Shown: positions 43,070 to 53,210, counted from the stretch's first letter. The stretch is 56,397 nucleotides of DNA from an uncultured Lachnospiraceae bacterium (GCA_910589195.1 CAJUTC010000019.1:1-56397), one strand, 5' to 3'. Notes: generated by a model from the letters alone, not told the origin. Numbers and translations are program-made.

Positions 43070-44479
43070 ATGCAACCATTTATGGACAAAGACTTTTTAC
43101 TGAACACGGATATGGCAAAAACTCTGTATCACGATTTTGCAGAAAACATGCCGATTGTGGACTACCACTGCCATATCAATCCTCAGGAAATCTATGAGGA
43201 TCGGAAATTCGACAATATCACCCAGGTATGGCTGGGAGGCGACCATTACAAATGGCGCCAGATCCGTTCCAACGGCGTAGAAGAACGCCTGATTACAGGA
43301 AAGGATTCTACTGACCGTGAAAAATTCCAGGCCTGGGCGGAAACTATGCCAAAATTAATCGGCAACCCCTTATATCATTGGAGCCATTTGGAGCTTCGGA
43401 AATATTTTGGCTTTCAGGGCCACTTAGACGGAAACTCTGCGGAAGAAGTTTGGAACCTTTGCAATGCCAAGCTGAAAGAAGACGGCATGTCTGTGCGCAA
43501 CTTAATCCGCCAGTCCAACGTTAAGGTGATCTGCACCACCGATGATCCGGTCGATTCCTTAGAGTGGCATGAAAAAATTGCCGCTGATTCTACCTTTGAA
43601 GTTCAGGTGCTCCCTGCATGGCGCCCAGATAAGGCTATGAATGTGGAGAAACCTACCTATGCTGAATATATTGACACCTTATCTAACGTAAGCGGCATCA
43701 AGGTTACGAATTTTGCCACCTTAAAAGAAGCCTTGGTTAACCGTATGGCATACTTTAACAATCACGGCTGCCGGGTATCGGATCATGCTCTGGAATATGT
43801 TATGTATGTTCCTGCTGATGAAGTTGAATTAGATGGCATTATGAGCAAGAGCTTAAACCATGAAGCGATTACGAAGGAAGAAGAATTAAAGTTTAAGACA
43901 GCATTTATGCTGTTTGTGGCAAAAGAGTATAATAAGATGGGATGGGCCATGCAGCTTCACTACGGCTGCAAACGTGATAATAACGCATATATGTTCCAGC
44001 AGATGGGTCCGGATACCGGGTTTGACTGTATCAATAATTACGCTCCAAGCGCCCAGATGGCGGATTTCTTAAATGCGTTAAGCGCTACCAATGAGATTCC
44101 CAAAACTATCATCTATTCCTTAAACCCCAATGATGATGCTTCCATCGGCACCATCTTAGGATGCTTCCAAAGCCCGGAAACTGCCGGAAGGCTGCAGCAA
44201 GGCTCTGCCTGGTGGTTCAATGATCACTTTAAAGGTATGATTGATCAAATGACCTCTCTGGCAAACTTAGGATGCTTCGGCAATTTTATCGGCATGTTAA
44301 CTGATTCCAGAAGCTTCCTGTCCTATACCAGGCATGACTACTTCCGCCGCATCCTTTGCCGCATGTTAGGTTCCTGGGTAGAGGAAGGTATGTATCCTGC
44401 TGATATGACAGCACTAGAAAATATTGTAAAAGATATTTGTTTCAATAATGCAATAAATTACTTCGGATTTAAACTGTAA
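43070..44479 (+). CDS. uxaC: Uronate isomerase
   Basis: 469 aa, typical length. Converts D-galacturonate to tagaturonate and D-glucuronate to fructuronate. Amidohydrolase-superfamily signatures: MPIVDYHCHINPQEIYEDR with the metal-site HxH, the VICTTDDPVDSLEWH region, and AMQLHYGCKRDNN. AAAGGAGG precedes the ATG. Second gene of the LacI operon. Its reduction partner (UxaB/UxuB) is not in this window. Confidence 0.96.
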   Translation: MQPFMDKDFLLNTDMAKTLYHDFAENMPIVDYHCHINPQEIYEDRKFDNITQVWLGGDHYKWRQIRSNGVEERLITGKDSTDREKFQAWAETMPKLIGNPLYHWSHLELRKYFGFQGHLDGNSAEEVWNLCNAKLKEDGMSVRNLIRQSNVKVICTTDDPVDSLEWHEKIAADSTFEVQVLPAWRPDKAMNVEKPTYAEYIDTLSNVSGIKVTNFATLKEALVNRMAYFNNHGCRVSDHALEYVMYVPADEVELDGIMSKSLNHEAITKEEELKFKTAFMLFVAKEYNKMGWAMQLHYGCKRDNNAYMFQQMGPDTGFDCINNYAPSAQMADFLNALSATNEIPKTIIYSLNPNDDASIGTILGCFQSPETAGRLQQGSAWWFNDHFKGMIDQMTSLANLGCFGNFIGMLTDSRSFLSYTRHDYFRRILCRMLGSWVEEGMYPADMTALENIVKDICFNNAINYFGFKL

Positions 44480-44491
44480 TGCGCAAAAAAT

Positions 44492-44532
44492 CCTGCCCCT
44501 TCTAAGTTTTTCATGGAAGAGGCGGGGTTTTC
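44492..44532 (+). terminator. Terminator-like hairpin after uxaC
   Basis: CTGCCCCTTC and GAAGAGGCGGGG pair imperfectly and are followed by TTTTCC. The remaining ~165 bp to the yebC-like gene contain a small GGGCG/CGCCC stem and nothing else recognisable. Confidence 0.55.
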
Positions 44533-44697
44533 CTGTTATTTCTTATCATCCCCACATAGGCGCGGAATTAAACAATGCAGCATCTTTTTCATACAAAAAG
44601 GGCGTCGCGCCCCGCAATCCTTCCACAATCAATAGCAAGAAACATTTTTCGAACGCGCTAGATTAAAGGATTCATCGCTTTGCAACACCCTCATTAC

Positions 44698-45426
44698 CTA
44701 TTCATCCCAATTATGGTAAACAGCCTGGACATCGTCATCTCCATCCAGAAGATCCAAGATCCGGTTTAATTTCTTAATATCATCTTCTTCCGATAATTCC
44801 ACCCAGGTCTGGGGAATCATGGTAATATCAGCTTCCAGCATAGGAATTCCTTCCTTTTCCAGGGCTTCCCGTACCTGGCTGAAGTTGTCCGGATCCGTAT
44901 AAACTTCGTAGCTGTCTTCTTCCTCTGAAAAATCCTCTGCCCCAGCATCCAAAGCCAGCATCATCAGATCATCCGCTTCCATCTCACACTCTTCCTTATC
45001 AATGATGATCTGCCCTTTTTTATCAAACATATAAGACACGCTTCCAGGAGTGCCAACATTTCCGTTACCCTTGGTAAAGGCGCTTCTTACATTGGCCGCG
45101 GTTCTGTTTTTATTATCCGTCAGGGTATCTACGATAATCGCTACGCCGCTTGGCCCATATCCTTCATATGTTAATACCTCATAATTAACTGAATTGGCAT
45201 CCCCTGCCGCTTTTTTAATCCCTCTGTCAATGGTATCGTTGGGCATATTATTGGCCTTTGCCTTGGCAATTACATCACGCAGCTTGCTGTTATTTGCCGG
45301 ATCTGCCCCTCCCTCTTTCACGGCTACAGCGATTTCACGCCCGATTACGGTAAAAATCTTTCCCTTTGCCGCATCGTTTTTCTCTTTTTTGTGTTTAATA
45401 TTCGCAAATTTAGAATGTCCTGACAT
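44698..45426 (-). CDS. YebC/PmpR-family protein
   Basis: 242 aa from the ATG at 45426 (MSGHSKFANIKHKKEKND), with AAAAGGAGA upstream; upstream in-frame codons are not supported. Characteristic GHSKxANIKHKK start, YEGYGPSGVAIIVDTLTDNK, and TKGNGNVGTPGSVSYMFDKKG. YebC proteins were described as DNA-binding regulators, and more recently as factors easing ribosome stalling on proline runs. Stand-alone gene here. Confidence 0.95.
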   Translation of the reverse strand: MSGHSKFANIKHKKEKNDAAKGKIFTVIGREIAVAVKEGGADPANNSKLRDVIAKAKANNMPNDTIDRGIKKAAGDANSVNYEVLTYEGYGPSGVAIIVDTLTDNKNRTAANVRSAFTKGNGNVGTPGSVSYMFDKKGQIIIDKEECEMEADDLMMLALDAGAEDFSEEEDSYEVYTDPDNFSQVREALEKEGIPMLEADITMIPQTWVELSEEDDIKKLNRILDLLDGDDDVQAVYHNWDE

Positions 45427-45606
45427 AACAATCTCCTTTTCTTTCCAAATCCTTTGTACTACCAAACCGTAACAACATTCTAGCACTGTTTGTTTTTTAT
45501 GGCAAGTACCATATTTTATTTTTCCTTTCGGTGATTTATGACCTGTAACACTTTACATCTGTGTCAATCTGGCGCCATCAGTGGAATATCACAAAAAATC
45601 CTGTTT

Positions 45607-47019
45607 TTACAGCTCTGCTGTCAGGTTCCGCAGCCACTTTTTCTGACGGTAACGCCAATAGCCTAAAGCCATTTTATAAACCTCTTCCAACATTACCAGG
45701 GCATATACCTGGCAAATTGTAAGCTTCCAAACCAGACCTCCTAAAAAGGCCAGGGGAACGCCGATCAGCCACACACCGCTGGTGTCCAAAAACAGACACA
45801 TCTTGGTGTCGCCGCCGCTGCGGAGTACACCTACCACATTCACATAATTAAACATTTTCGCCGGCATATAGGCAGCAAATATCAAAGTCAGGCTGCTGAC
45901 ATTTTGAGCCACTTCTGGCGTAATCCGGTATAGGCCAATCACCTGCCACCTTCCCGCTATAATCAGAAGCGCACCTGCTGCTGTAATCAAAAATTGAAAG
46001 ATAAAAAAGTAGGTGGCATACTTTTCTGCCTGTTTCAGCTTGCCTGCTCCCATCTCATTTCCTAATATTACTGCTGTTGCCGCGCTTAAACCCTGGAACA
46101 GAACTACCACAATGTCCTGTATGGTAGTGGCGATGGTTATAGCAGCCACTGCCTCATCTCCCATCCGGCCATAAGCCAAGGAGTACATGGTCGTCCCTAA
46201 TCCCCACATAAATTCATTTAAAATTACCGGGGTAGCGGTTTGGAAAAACTGGAGCACAAACCCTTTGGAATATCCAAACATTTCAGACAGTTTGGCAGCT
46301 ACGGGCCATTTTTTATAGTACGTGGCAAAAAGCAGTACCGTAACTTCCAGGATCCTGGCTGCCAATGTGGCCAGGGCCGCTCCTACCACTCCCAGTCCAA
46401 GGCCTGGCATCAGAAATTCCAATCCGAAAAGCGTCATGGTACGCTCCGGGAAAATAAACAGGAAATTTAAAATAATATTCGTTACAATCGCCATACAGCT
46501 TGTAACCACTGGCGCCTTTACCTGTCCCACTGCCCGCAGCATGGCTACAAACACATTGGTAACTGCCGTAAACGGATACGAAAGAACGGCAATCACCAGA
46601 TAGGAGGCCCCAAGGCTGATGCTGGCCTCGCTTTCAGTAAAAATCCGCATTACCCCCTGTGGACTTACAAGCCCAGCTACCATAAAAATAGACGCCCCTC
46701 CCAAGGCAATCATCAGTGCCAGACCCAGAACCTTCCTGATATTTTTCACATCCTGGTTGCCCCAGTATTGGGCGGCTAACACGCCGCTTCCGCTTACTAC
46801 GCCAAACACCAATAAGGTGAATACAAAAAATACCTTATTAGCCAGACCTACCGCTGCAATGGCCGTTTCTCCTAAAGTACCGATCATCAGGGTATCTGCC
46901 AGGTTTACAATGGTGTTTAACATTCCCTGCATGGCTACCGGGCAGGCGATCCTTAATGCCTTTCCAAGGAAAATCCGGTCATGGAACATATCCTTGGTAT
47001 CTTGAACCAACTGTATCAT
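45607..47019 (-). CDS. MATE-family efflux transporter
   Basis: 470 aa from the ATG at 47019, with GAGGAG at suitable distance; a GTG three codons earlier lies on the ribosome site. Twelve predicted helices in two halves, starting ALRIACPVAMQGMLNTIVNL with ADTLMIGTLGETAIAAVGLA, the MatE-type opening. Exports cationic drugs or metabolites in exchange for Na+ or H+. Substrate unknown. No regulator adjacent. Confidence 0.92.
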   Translation of the reverse strand: MIQLVQDTKDMFHDRIFLGKALRIACPVAMQGMLNTIVNLADTLMIGTLGETAIAAVGLANKVFFVFTLLVFGVVSGSGVLAAQYWGNQDVKNIRKVLGLALMIALGGASIFMVAGLVSPQGVMRIFTESEASISLGASYLVIAVLSYPFTAVTNVFVAMLRAVGQVKAPVVTSCMAIVTNIILNFLFIFPERTMTLFGLEFLMPGLGLGVVGAALATLAARILEVTVLLFATYYKKWPVAAKLSEMFGYSKGFVLQFFQTATPVILNEFMWGLGTTMYSLAYGRMGDEAVAAITIATTIQDIVVVLFQGLSAATAVILGNEMGAGKLKQAEKYATYFFIFQFLITAAGALLIIAGRWQVIGLYRITPEVAQNVSSLTLIFAAYMPAKMFNYVNVVGVLRSGGDTKMCLFLDTSGVWLIGVPLAFLGGLVWKLTICQVYALVMLEEVYKMALGYWRYRQKKWLRNLTAEL

Positions 47020-47116
47020 TTCCTCCACTCCTCTATCTGTTTCACAGTATTATGTGCCTTGTAATACCGGGCACAGACAGGAGGAGGTTCTTTTCTTTTC
47101 TTTCCCTTCCCTCCCG

Positions 47117-48469
47117 TCACAGTTCCTCCGTCAAACGCTTTTCAGCCCGAACGGAATGAATCATCTTGTTTTCTATTTTTAAAATCTTAAAATCATATCC
47201 CTGATACCTGATTTCCGGCTCCTCTCCTTCCTCCGGAATCCGGTTCAGCTTAGAAATCAAAAAACCATTAAATGTGTCATATGTATTGGAATCTTCCTGG
47301 TCAAAGGTCAGCTCCAGCATCTCTTCCACATCTTCTAACCTGGCCATGCCGTCAATCAAAAAGCTGCCGTCAGCGTTTTCCAGGATCATTTCCTCATCTT
47401 CATCATATTCATCCAGGATATTTCCCACAATCTCCTCTAAAATATCCTCCATTGTCACGATTCCGGCAGTCTGGCCATACTCGTCCACCACCACCACCAT
47501 ATGATTTTTCTGTTCCTGCATTTCCCTAAATAAGGTATCGATGCTTCTGGTTTCCGGGATAAAGTGGGCTTCCCTTAAAAGGCCGGGAATCTCCGAAAGT
47601 ATCATTGAACGGTTTTCCTGACGATCCGCATAAATAAGGGCATCCTTCATATGTAAAAGACCAATAATGTGATCCAAGTCTTTTTCATATACCGGATACC
47701 GTGAATTACTGCCTTCTTTCAAAATAAAGCCAACTGCTTCTTCCAGTGTCACGCCACATTCCAACGCGTTTATGTTGGCCCTGTGGGTCATAATATCATG
47801 AGCTTCTTTATCGTTAAGCTGAAAAATATTGGTGATCATTTCAGCCTCGTCCGCTTCCACCACGCCCTGCTCATGGCCTTCATTTACCATAGACATAATA
47901 TCTTCTTCTGTTACATTCTCTTCCCCGCTGTTCATATCAATCCCTACTGCCCGCAGCATGAGCCAGCAAAGGCCATTAATCAGAAAAATCAGAGGCATGC
48001 AAAGCCTGGTCAGAAATATGACTGCCGGCATCAGGGTGTAGCCCCACTTCTCCGGGTTTCTGGCCGCGCACCGTTTTGGTATAATGATCCCGAAGCTTAC
48101 CAGCACAACCAAGAGAAACAGCCCCACCAGACCCACTGTTAAAACCTGGCGGATGGTTTCCTGTTCCTTTAAAAGGCTTCCGGTTCCCGCCAGGATCCAA
48201 TCCAGTTGCACCCGGAGCTTCATCATAATATAGGCCCCTGTAGTAATGCCGATTATATGGGTCATGATCTGAATCGCGTTTACAAACCGGCCTGGTCTGT
48301 TTATGATGTTAAGAAGGTGCCCCGCCCGGGTGCTTCCCTGCTCCATATCCTGCTCCAGTTTTCCGGTATTCACATTCTGGATTGCGGCCCCAAAGCCGTA
48401 AAAACAAGCCTCCAGCAAAATGAATCCAGCCAGAAGCAATATGCTTAATAGCGAATAATCTTCGTCCAT
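47117..48469 (-). CDS. CNNM/HlyC-CorC-like membrane protein with CBS pair
   Basis: 450 aa. Four hydrophobic stretches of the DUF21 domain (LLSILLLAGFILLEACFYGFG through LCMPLIFLINGLCWLMLRAVG), two CBS repeats (around residues 205-330, IMTHRANINALECG, VVDEYGQTAGIVTMEDILEEIVG), and a C-terminal CorC/HlyC domain with DGSFLIDGMARLED. Family members are tied to Mg2+/Co2+ transport. The HlyC hemolysin label is historical. Stands alone on the minus strand. Confidence 0.9.
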   Translation of the reverse strand: MDEDYSLLSILLLAGFILLEACFYGFGAAIQNVNTGKLEQDMEQGSTRAGHLLNIINRPGRFVNAIQIMTHIIGITTGAYIMMKLRVQLDWILAGTGSLLKEQETIRQVLTVGLVGLFLLVVLVSFGIIIPKRCAARNPEKWGYTLMPAVIFLTRLCMPLIFLINGLCWLMLRAVGIDMNSGEENVTEEDIMSMVNEGHEQGVVEADEAEMITNIFQLNDKEAHDIMTHRANINALECGVTLEEAVGFILKEGSNSRYPVYEKDLDHIIGLLHMKDALIYADRQENRSMILSEIPGLLREAHFIPETRSIDTLFREMQEQKNHMVVVVDEYGQTAGIVTMEDILEEIVGNILDEYDEDEEMILENADGSFLIDGMARLEDVEEMLELTFDQEDSNTYDTFNGFLISKLNRIPEEGEEPEIRYQGYDFKILKIENKMIHSVRAEKRLTEEL

Positions 48470-48566
48470 GTAACTTTTTGTACTCCTTTTTTCATTCTAT
48501 GTGCCCTTGGAGTTTCTTTGTTCCTGTTTGTCCCAGATTGTAATCCTATTAGAACAGGCAAGCTAA

Positions 48567-48651
48567 TTTGTCCTTGCCGTCCATAGCTTCCGCTTCTGGC
48601 TGGATGCGGCACTAGTATTATCCAGCCAAAATCGGCGCGGTGACGGACAAA
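48567..48651. other. Nested inverted repeat, possible structured RNA or terminator
   Basis: TTTGTCC (48567-48573) pairs with GGACAAA (48645-48651), and GGCTGGAT (48598-48605) with ATCCAGCC (48620-48627). Downstream of mazF on the minus strand. No U-tract is clear. It takes up most of the 257-bp gap after the CNNM-like gene. Confidence 0.4.
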
Positions 48652-48726
48652 AACAAAAATGTTTGCCGTTCACTGCCCATCATCGTTGCCATCATATCAT
48701 TTTCCGCTTCATTCGTCAAGGTTCGT

Positions 48727-49071
48727 CTATGTAGGGATTTCAAGACTTACCATTAATGCGGCATTCACCTTTTCCAAAAGCCCGTCATCAATATGACAAA
48801 TCTTTTCTTTTAAACGCATTTTATCAATGGTCCGAAGCTGTTCTAATAGAATCACAGAATCCTTAATCATATCACACCGCCTGGTATCCAGTTCGACATG
48901 GGTGGGCAGCTTGGCTTTATTCATTTTAGAAGTAATAGCCGCACAGATTACGGTTGGGCTGTGTCGGTTTCCCACATCATTTTGTATAATCAGAACCGGA
49001 CGGATCCCTCCCTGCTCCGATCCAACCACAGGTCTTAGGTCTGCGTAAAATACATCTCCTCGTCGAATCAT
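48727..49071 (-). CDS. MazF/PemK-family endoribonuclease toxin (EndoA-like), no adjacent antitoxin
   Basis: 114 aa from the ATG at 49071 (MIRRGDVFYADLRPVVGSEQ), with GGAGAG upstream. MazF fold signatures: GGIRPVLIIQNDVGNRHSPT, VICAAITSKMNKAKLPTHVEL, and VILLEQLRTIDKMRL. Cuts mRNA at short sites. It follows alr, as in Bacillus alr-ndoAI-ndoA, but only 95 bp separate the alr stop and this start, too little for an antitoxin gene. Antitoxin must be encoded elsewhere, or the protein is controlled differently. Confidence 0.92.
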   Translation of the reverse strand: MIRRGDVFYADLRPVVGSEQGGIRPVLIIQNDVGNRHSPTVICAAITSKMNKAKLPTHVELDTRRCDMIKDSVILLEQLRTIDKMRLKEKICHIDDGLLEKVNAALMVSLEIPT

Positions 49072-49166
49072 CACGATTTTCACTCTCCATATCATAATTC
49101 TAACGATAGTATCACCCGTTTTTTCCCTCTTATACATTATGATATGAAAGAATCCGTGGAAACGGT

Positions 49167-50366
49167 TCAATCTGTTTTGAAACTTTTCACCACTTCCTCA
49201 TAACTGTCATCAAAATAGTCCTTTGCGCCGATCACCGATTCATTCTGATAGTATACCCTGGGAACCCGCTTTCCTATGTCGCAGACGATCTCATAGTGGA
49301 ATCCTCCCCCGGCCTTTGCCAGATCCTCTACTAAAATCTGTTCCTCCCCATCCGTGCCAATCAGGGTCACCGGCTCTTCTTCCTGCACCCCGTCAATTTC
49401 GGTTACGTCTACCATAAACTGATCCATGCAGACACGTCCCAGCACAGGCGCTTTTTTCCCTTTTATCAGCACCCAGCCCTTTCCCGATAAATTGCGGGGA
49501 TAGCCATCCCCATAGCCCACCGGAACCGTGGCGATCCGCATCCGGTTTTGTGCAGTAAAGGTTCCTCCATAGCTCACTTCTGTGCCAGGCTCAATAGTTT
49601 TTATGTAGGTAAGAAAGCTTTTCAGTTCCATTGCTGGTTGTAACAAAACCTGGCTGGTTTCCACCTCATCAGACGGATACATGCCATAAATAGAAATGCC
49701 GGCTCGCACCAGCTCCAAATCGGTTCCTATAGATTCAATAATGCCGGCGCTGTTTGCGCAGTGGCGGAAGGGAATCTGGATTCCTCTCTGTTTTAGCAGA
49801 TCCACAAACGCAAGATACCGTTTCAACTGCTCCTCAGCCTTAGAATGATCCAGCTCATCCGCCCTGGCAAAGTGGGTAAACATTCCTTCTAATTCAATCC
49901 CTGAAAGGCGTTCCATCTCCTGAACCAGGTCGGCGCTCTCCTGATCTGGCGCCATGCCAATCCTGCTCATACCCGTATCTACAGCCAGATGAACCGGCGC
50001 TTTCTTCCCCTTCTTGCAGGCTATAGCGCTAAATGTTTCCAACTGCGCCCTGGTAAACATGGCGGGGCGGATGCCATAATCAATCAAATCCGGATAGCTG
50101 CTTTTGGGAGCGGCTCCCAGCACCAAGATGGGCTTTGTAATGCCGTGATGCCGAAGGATCATTCCCTCCTCTGCCGTAGCTACCCCATATCCGGCTACAA
50201 AGGGATCGATGGCATACGCTACAGGGACAGAACCATGCCCATACCCGTCTGCCTTTACAATCCCCAGTATCCCTGTTCCTGCCGGAATGTTTTTCTTCAT
50301 TTCTTTTATATTGTGTATAACCGCGTCCAGGTTAATGGATGCGTATACCCGTTTGTACTGTTTCAT
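49167..50366 (-). CDS. alr: Alanine racemase
   Basis: 399 aa. PLP-dependent; makes D-alanine for peptidoglycan. PLP Lys in GILGIVKADGYGHG (K38), AVDTGMSRIG, HCANSAGIIE, and RAGISIYGMYPS, with the catalytic-Tyr region SYGGTFTA. ATG at 50366; the RBS is weak (AGGCAGATTC). Upstream 150 bp hold AT-rich sequence and no recognised regulatory element. Confidence 0.96.
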   Translation of the reverse strand: MKQYKRVYASINLDAVIHNIKEMKKNIPAGTGILGIVKADGYGHGSVPVAYAIDPFVAGYGVATAEEGMILRHHGITKPILVLGAAPKSSYPDLIDYGIRPAMFTRAQLETFSAIACKKGKKAPVHLAVDTGMSRIGMAPDQESADLVQEMERLSGIELEGMFTHFARADELDHSKAEEQLKRYLAFVDLLKQRGIQIPFRHCANSAGIIESIGTDLELVRAGISIYGMYPSDEVETSQVLLQPAMELKSFLTYIKTIEPGTEVSYGGTFTAQNRMRIATVPVGYGDGYPRNLSGKGWVLIKGKKAPVLGRVCMDQFMVDVTEIDGVQEEEPVTLIGTDGEEQILVEDLAKAGGGFHYEIVCDIGKRVPRVYYQNESVIGAKDYFDDSYEEVVKSFKTD

Positions 50367-50518
50367 GATATGTGAATCTGCCTTTCATAAATGATAGAAT
50401 GTTGGATCAAACGATAAGTCTGCTGTGCGTTTTGTGCCCTAAAACATTCAAAATCTGCCCTGATTGGGTACTTTTTTATATTTTACGGATCCAAGGTTAT
50501 CCTATATTGTGATAACAA

Positions 50519-52075
50519 TTAAAAATGCTCCCTGTCCTTAAGCACCTTCCCCACATAATCCGCAAGTTCCCTGGCCAGCATACCGTATTGTCCTTTTTCC
50601 TCCTGATAATCGTCACCTGCCAGACCATGAAGATAAACCCCCATAATGGCTCCTTCTGTTTCATCCATGCCTTGGGCAATCAAACCGGCCATAATTCCTG
50701 TCAGCACGTCGCCGGAACCGGCCTTAGCCATGGCACTGTTTCCGCTTGTATTGAAAAATGTTCTTCCATCCCGCAAAGCGGCTATTGTTACCGCGTCTTT
50801 TAACACACAAGTGATCCCAAACCGTGACGCATACTCCTGGGCGGTCAGAATTAAGTCGTCCTGTATTTCGCTAATGGTTTCTCCTGTCAGCCTGGCCATT
50901 TCCCCTAAATGGGGGGTGATAATAATATTTTCTGTAAAATAACCGGTCATATGAGGATTTGCCGCAATAATATTCAATGCGTCGGCATCGACAATCACTG
51001 GACTGCAAGCTGCGGCCAAGATCATTTCAACCAGGTACTCTCCCCATTCTTCCTGTCCAAGTCCGGGGCCTAATACCACAGCGTCAGCCCATTCACAAGC
51101 CTTTTCCAGATTATCCCGATAAGACTCCGGCTCCTGGGACAAGCAGATAGAATCATATGGTTCCAGGATTGCCTCGGGAAGCCGTTCCTGGAGAAACGAT
51201 CTGTTTTCCTCAGCAGCCAGTATCTTTACCAGGCCGGCCCCAGTCCGATAAGCCGCCAGCCCGCTTAAATACGCGGCTCCTCCCATATTTTTAGAACCCG
51301 CTACCACAAAAACCTTTCCGAATGTACCTTTGTTGGAATAGGCTCTTCGCAATGGAATCCTTTTTAAATCTTCCTGGCCGTAGGTAAACCCTAAAATCTC
51401 CCCTGGCCCGCCTTCCGTCCAGTTTTTCCTGGCAGTTTCAAACGCCAATTCCGGAAAACCGATATCCGCAATCACCACCTGGCCCGCATACCCCTTTCCC
51501 GGATGCAAAATTGTTCCCAGTTTTTCCCATCCAAACGTAACTGTAACATTTGCGTAAAGAGCGCATCCTAAAACCTGCCCGCTGTCACTGCTAATTCCGG
51601 AAGGCATATCCACCGCAATTGTAAGTCTGGGCCTTGCCTCATGCAACATACGCAAAAACTGTTCGTATTCCCCTTCTACACTTCTGGAAAGGCCTACGCC
51701 AAATACCGCATCTACCAAAATATCGCAATGCCCAGGGATAAAATCCCTATACTCGATGATATTAAGACCCAATTTTTCTGCAATGGATGCCTGAAGCTTA
51801 AACTCTCTGCTTCCCTTTTCCGTACTGCCAGCCACTACAATCACTACATGAAAACCTGCCTGGGAAAGAATCCGGGCAGCCGCTATCCCGTCAGCTCCAT
51901 TATTTCCGCATCCGCAGGCACACCAGATTACTTCCCTTTTCTCTGAGCGCCGGATCACTTCATCCGCCACCGCCATAGCAGCCCGTTCCATTAAAACCAT
52001 AGAAGGAATTCCAATTTCCTCAATCGCAATCCGGTCAACCTCCTTCATCTGCTGTCCTGTAAGCAATGCTCTCAT
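50519..52075 (-). CDS. Bifunctional NAD(P)H-hydrate epimerase/dehydratase
   Basis: 518 aa from the ATG at 52075 (MRALLTGQQMKEVDR), with GGAAAGGAAG upstream; a longer frame has no ribosome site. N-terminal YjeF-N epimerase (MVLMERAAMAVADEV; CGCGNNGADGIAAARILSQ) and C-terminal ADP-dependent dehydratase (VFVVAGSKNMGGAAYLSGLA; AVVLGPGLGQ; NSAMAKAGSGDVLTGIMAGL). Repairs hydrated nicotinamide cofactors (NnrE and NnrD activities fused). Precedes alr on the same strand with a 150-bp gap. Confidence 0.95.
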   Translation of the reverse strand: MRALLTGQQMKEVDRIAIEEIGIPSMVLMERAAMAVADEVIRRSEKREVIWCACGCGNNGADGIAAARILSQAGFHVVIVVAGSTEKGSREFKLQASIAEKLGLNIIEYRDFIPGHCDILVDAVFGVGLSRSVEGEYEQFLRMLHEARPRLTIAVDMPSGISSDSGQVLGCALYANVTVTFGWEKLGTILHPGKGYAGQVVIADIGFPELAFETARKNWTEGGPGEILGFTYGQEDLKRIPLRRAYSNKGTFGKVFVVAGSKNMGGAAYLSGLAAYRTGAGLVKILAAEENRSFLQERLPEAILEPYDSICLSQEPESYRDNLEKACEWADAVVLGPGLGQEEWGEYLVEMILAAACSPVIVDADALNIIAANPHMTGYFTENIIITPHLGEMARLTGETISEIQDDLILTAQEYASRFGITCVLKDAVTIAALRDGRTFFNTSGNSAMAKAGSGDVLTGIMAGLIAQGMDETEGAIMGVYLHGLAGDDYQEEKGQYGMLARELADYVGKVLKDREHF

Positions 52076-52305
52076 ATTTTTCTTCCTTTCCGTCACAGCG
52101 CAATCCGCTGGGAGCGCTTTTGTATCATGGGATACACATTCCGAATGATACAAAAGCAGCCCACATGCCAAAAGGTCTGTCCCCTGGCCTGTCGGCTGGC
52201 TTTCCTGTTACAATTTTAATTCTTTCCTCCATATCCGCGCATGTTTCAAAACATTGCATGCTCCGCTTGATTGGGTGCAAACAGGTATGGAGAACCGTTC
52301 TTCCT

Positions 52306-52959
52306 TCACTCTTCTTCGTCTGCTTGCGCGTCCTGCATACTGCACACCCGATAGGAAAGGCGCATAAGACTTTCAGATAAATGGACATTTTCCACAACCA
52401 CATCATCCGGAACAACCAGATCCACATGAGCAAAATTCCAAATCGCTTTGATCCCTGCTTTTACCAGACGATCCGCGATTTCTGGCGCCTTGGTCTTAGG
52501 AATGGTGAGTGCCGCAATCTGAACCTCTTTTTCCACGATAAATTTTTCTAAGTCCTCAACTCCCCGTATTTCAATCCCCCGCACCACCAGGCCGATCAGC
52601 CTGGGGTTAATATCGAACATTCCTTTAATGATAAATCCTCGTTTTTCAAAATTGGCATAATTGGCAATAGCCTGCCCTAAATTGCCGGCCCCAATAATAA
52701 TAATATTATGCTGACGATCAATCCCAAGGATTTTTGCGATTTCTGTATACAGATATTTTACATTATATCCATAGCCTTGCTGTCCAAATCCGCCAAAATT
52801 ATTTAAATCCTGCCGTATCTGGGACGCTGTTACTTTCATCCGGGTACTTAAGTCATTTGAAGAAATGCGTTCCACCCCATCTTCCAGCAGCTCTCCCAGA
52901 TATCGGTAATACCGGGGCAGCCGGGAAATCACTGCCCTCGAAATTTCCTTCCGTTCCAC
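52306..52959 (-). CDS. rex: Redox-sensing transcriptional repressor Rex
   Basis: About 217 aa. N-terminal winged helix (ISRAVISRLPRYYRYLGEL; LSTRMKVTASQIRQDLNNFG) and a Rossmann domain (IIIIGAGNLGQAIANYANFE) that senses NADH/NAD+. Start: a GTG at 52968 is 2 nt from AGGAG, so I prefer the GTG at 52959 (V-E-R-K), about 11 nt away. Uncertain by three codons. Regulates fermentation and anaerobic metabolism genes in Firmicutes. A strong promoter precedes it. Confidence 0.95.
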   Translation of the reverse strand: MERKEISRAVISRLPRYYRYLGELLEDGVERISSNDLSTRMKVTASQIRQDLNNFGGFGQQGYGYNVKYLYTEIAKILGIDRQHNIIIIGAGNLGQAIANYANFEKRGFIIKGMFDINPRLIGLVVRGIEIRGVEDLEKFIVEKEVQIAALTIPKTKAPEIADRLVKAGIKAIWNFAHVDLVVPDDVVVENVHLSESLMRLSYRVCSMQDAQADEEE

Positions 52960-52994
52960 GTATTCCACTACTCCTTCTCTCGTTCTCTATGTCT

Positions 52995-53023
52995 ATTATA
53001 AAGTTGCGTTAAATCATTGTCAA
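52995..53023 (-). promoter_or_regulatory. rex promoter, full consensus
   Basis: Minus strand TTGACA, 17 bp, TATAAT. No TTGTTAAN4TTAACAA Rex operator is visible around it. Confidence 0.85.
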
Positions 53024-53210
53024 ACGAATTTTCACTTCTTGCAAAAATATAGTGTATATATTATACTATTACTGCTGTTTTATCAGAGTTTTTTTCATGT
53101 TGTGGCTTCTTGGTATACAACATACAAAAATTCTTTTTACAGCTTTCCATGTACAAAATCCCTGCTTAATGATACCATATACATACATAAAATAACTTAG
53201 GAGGGCTAAC

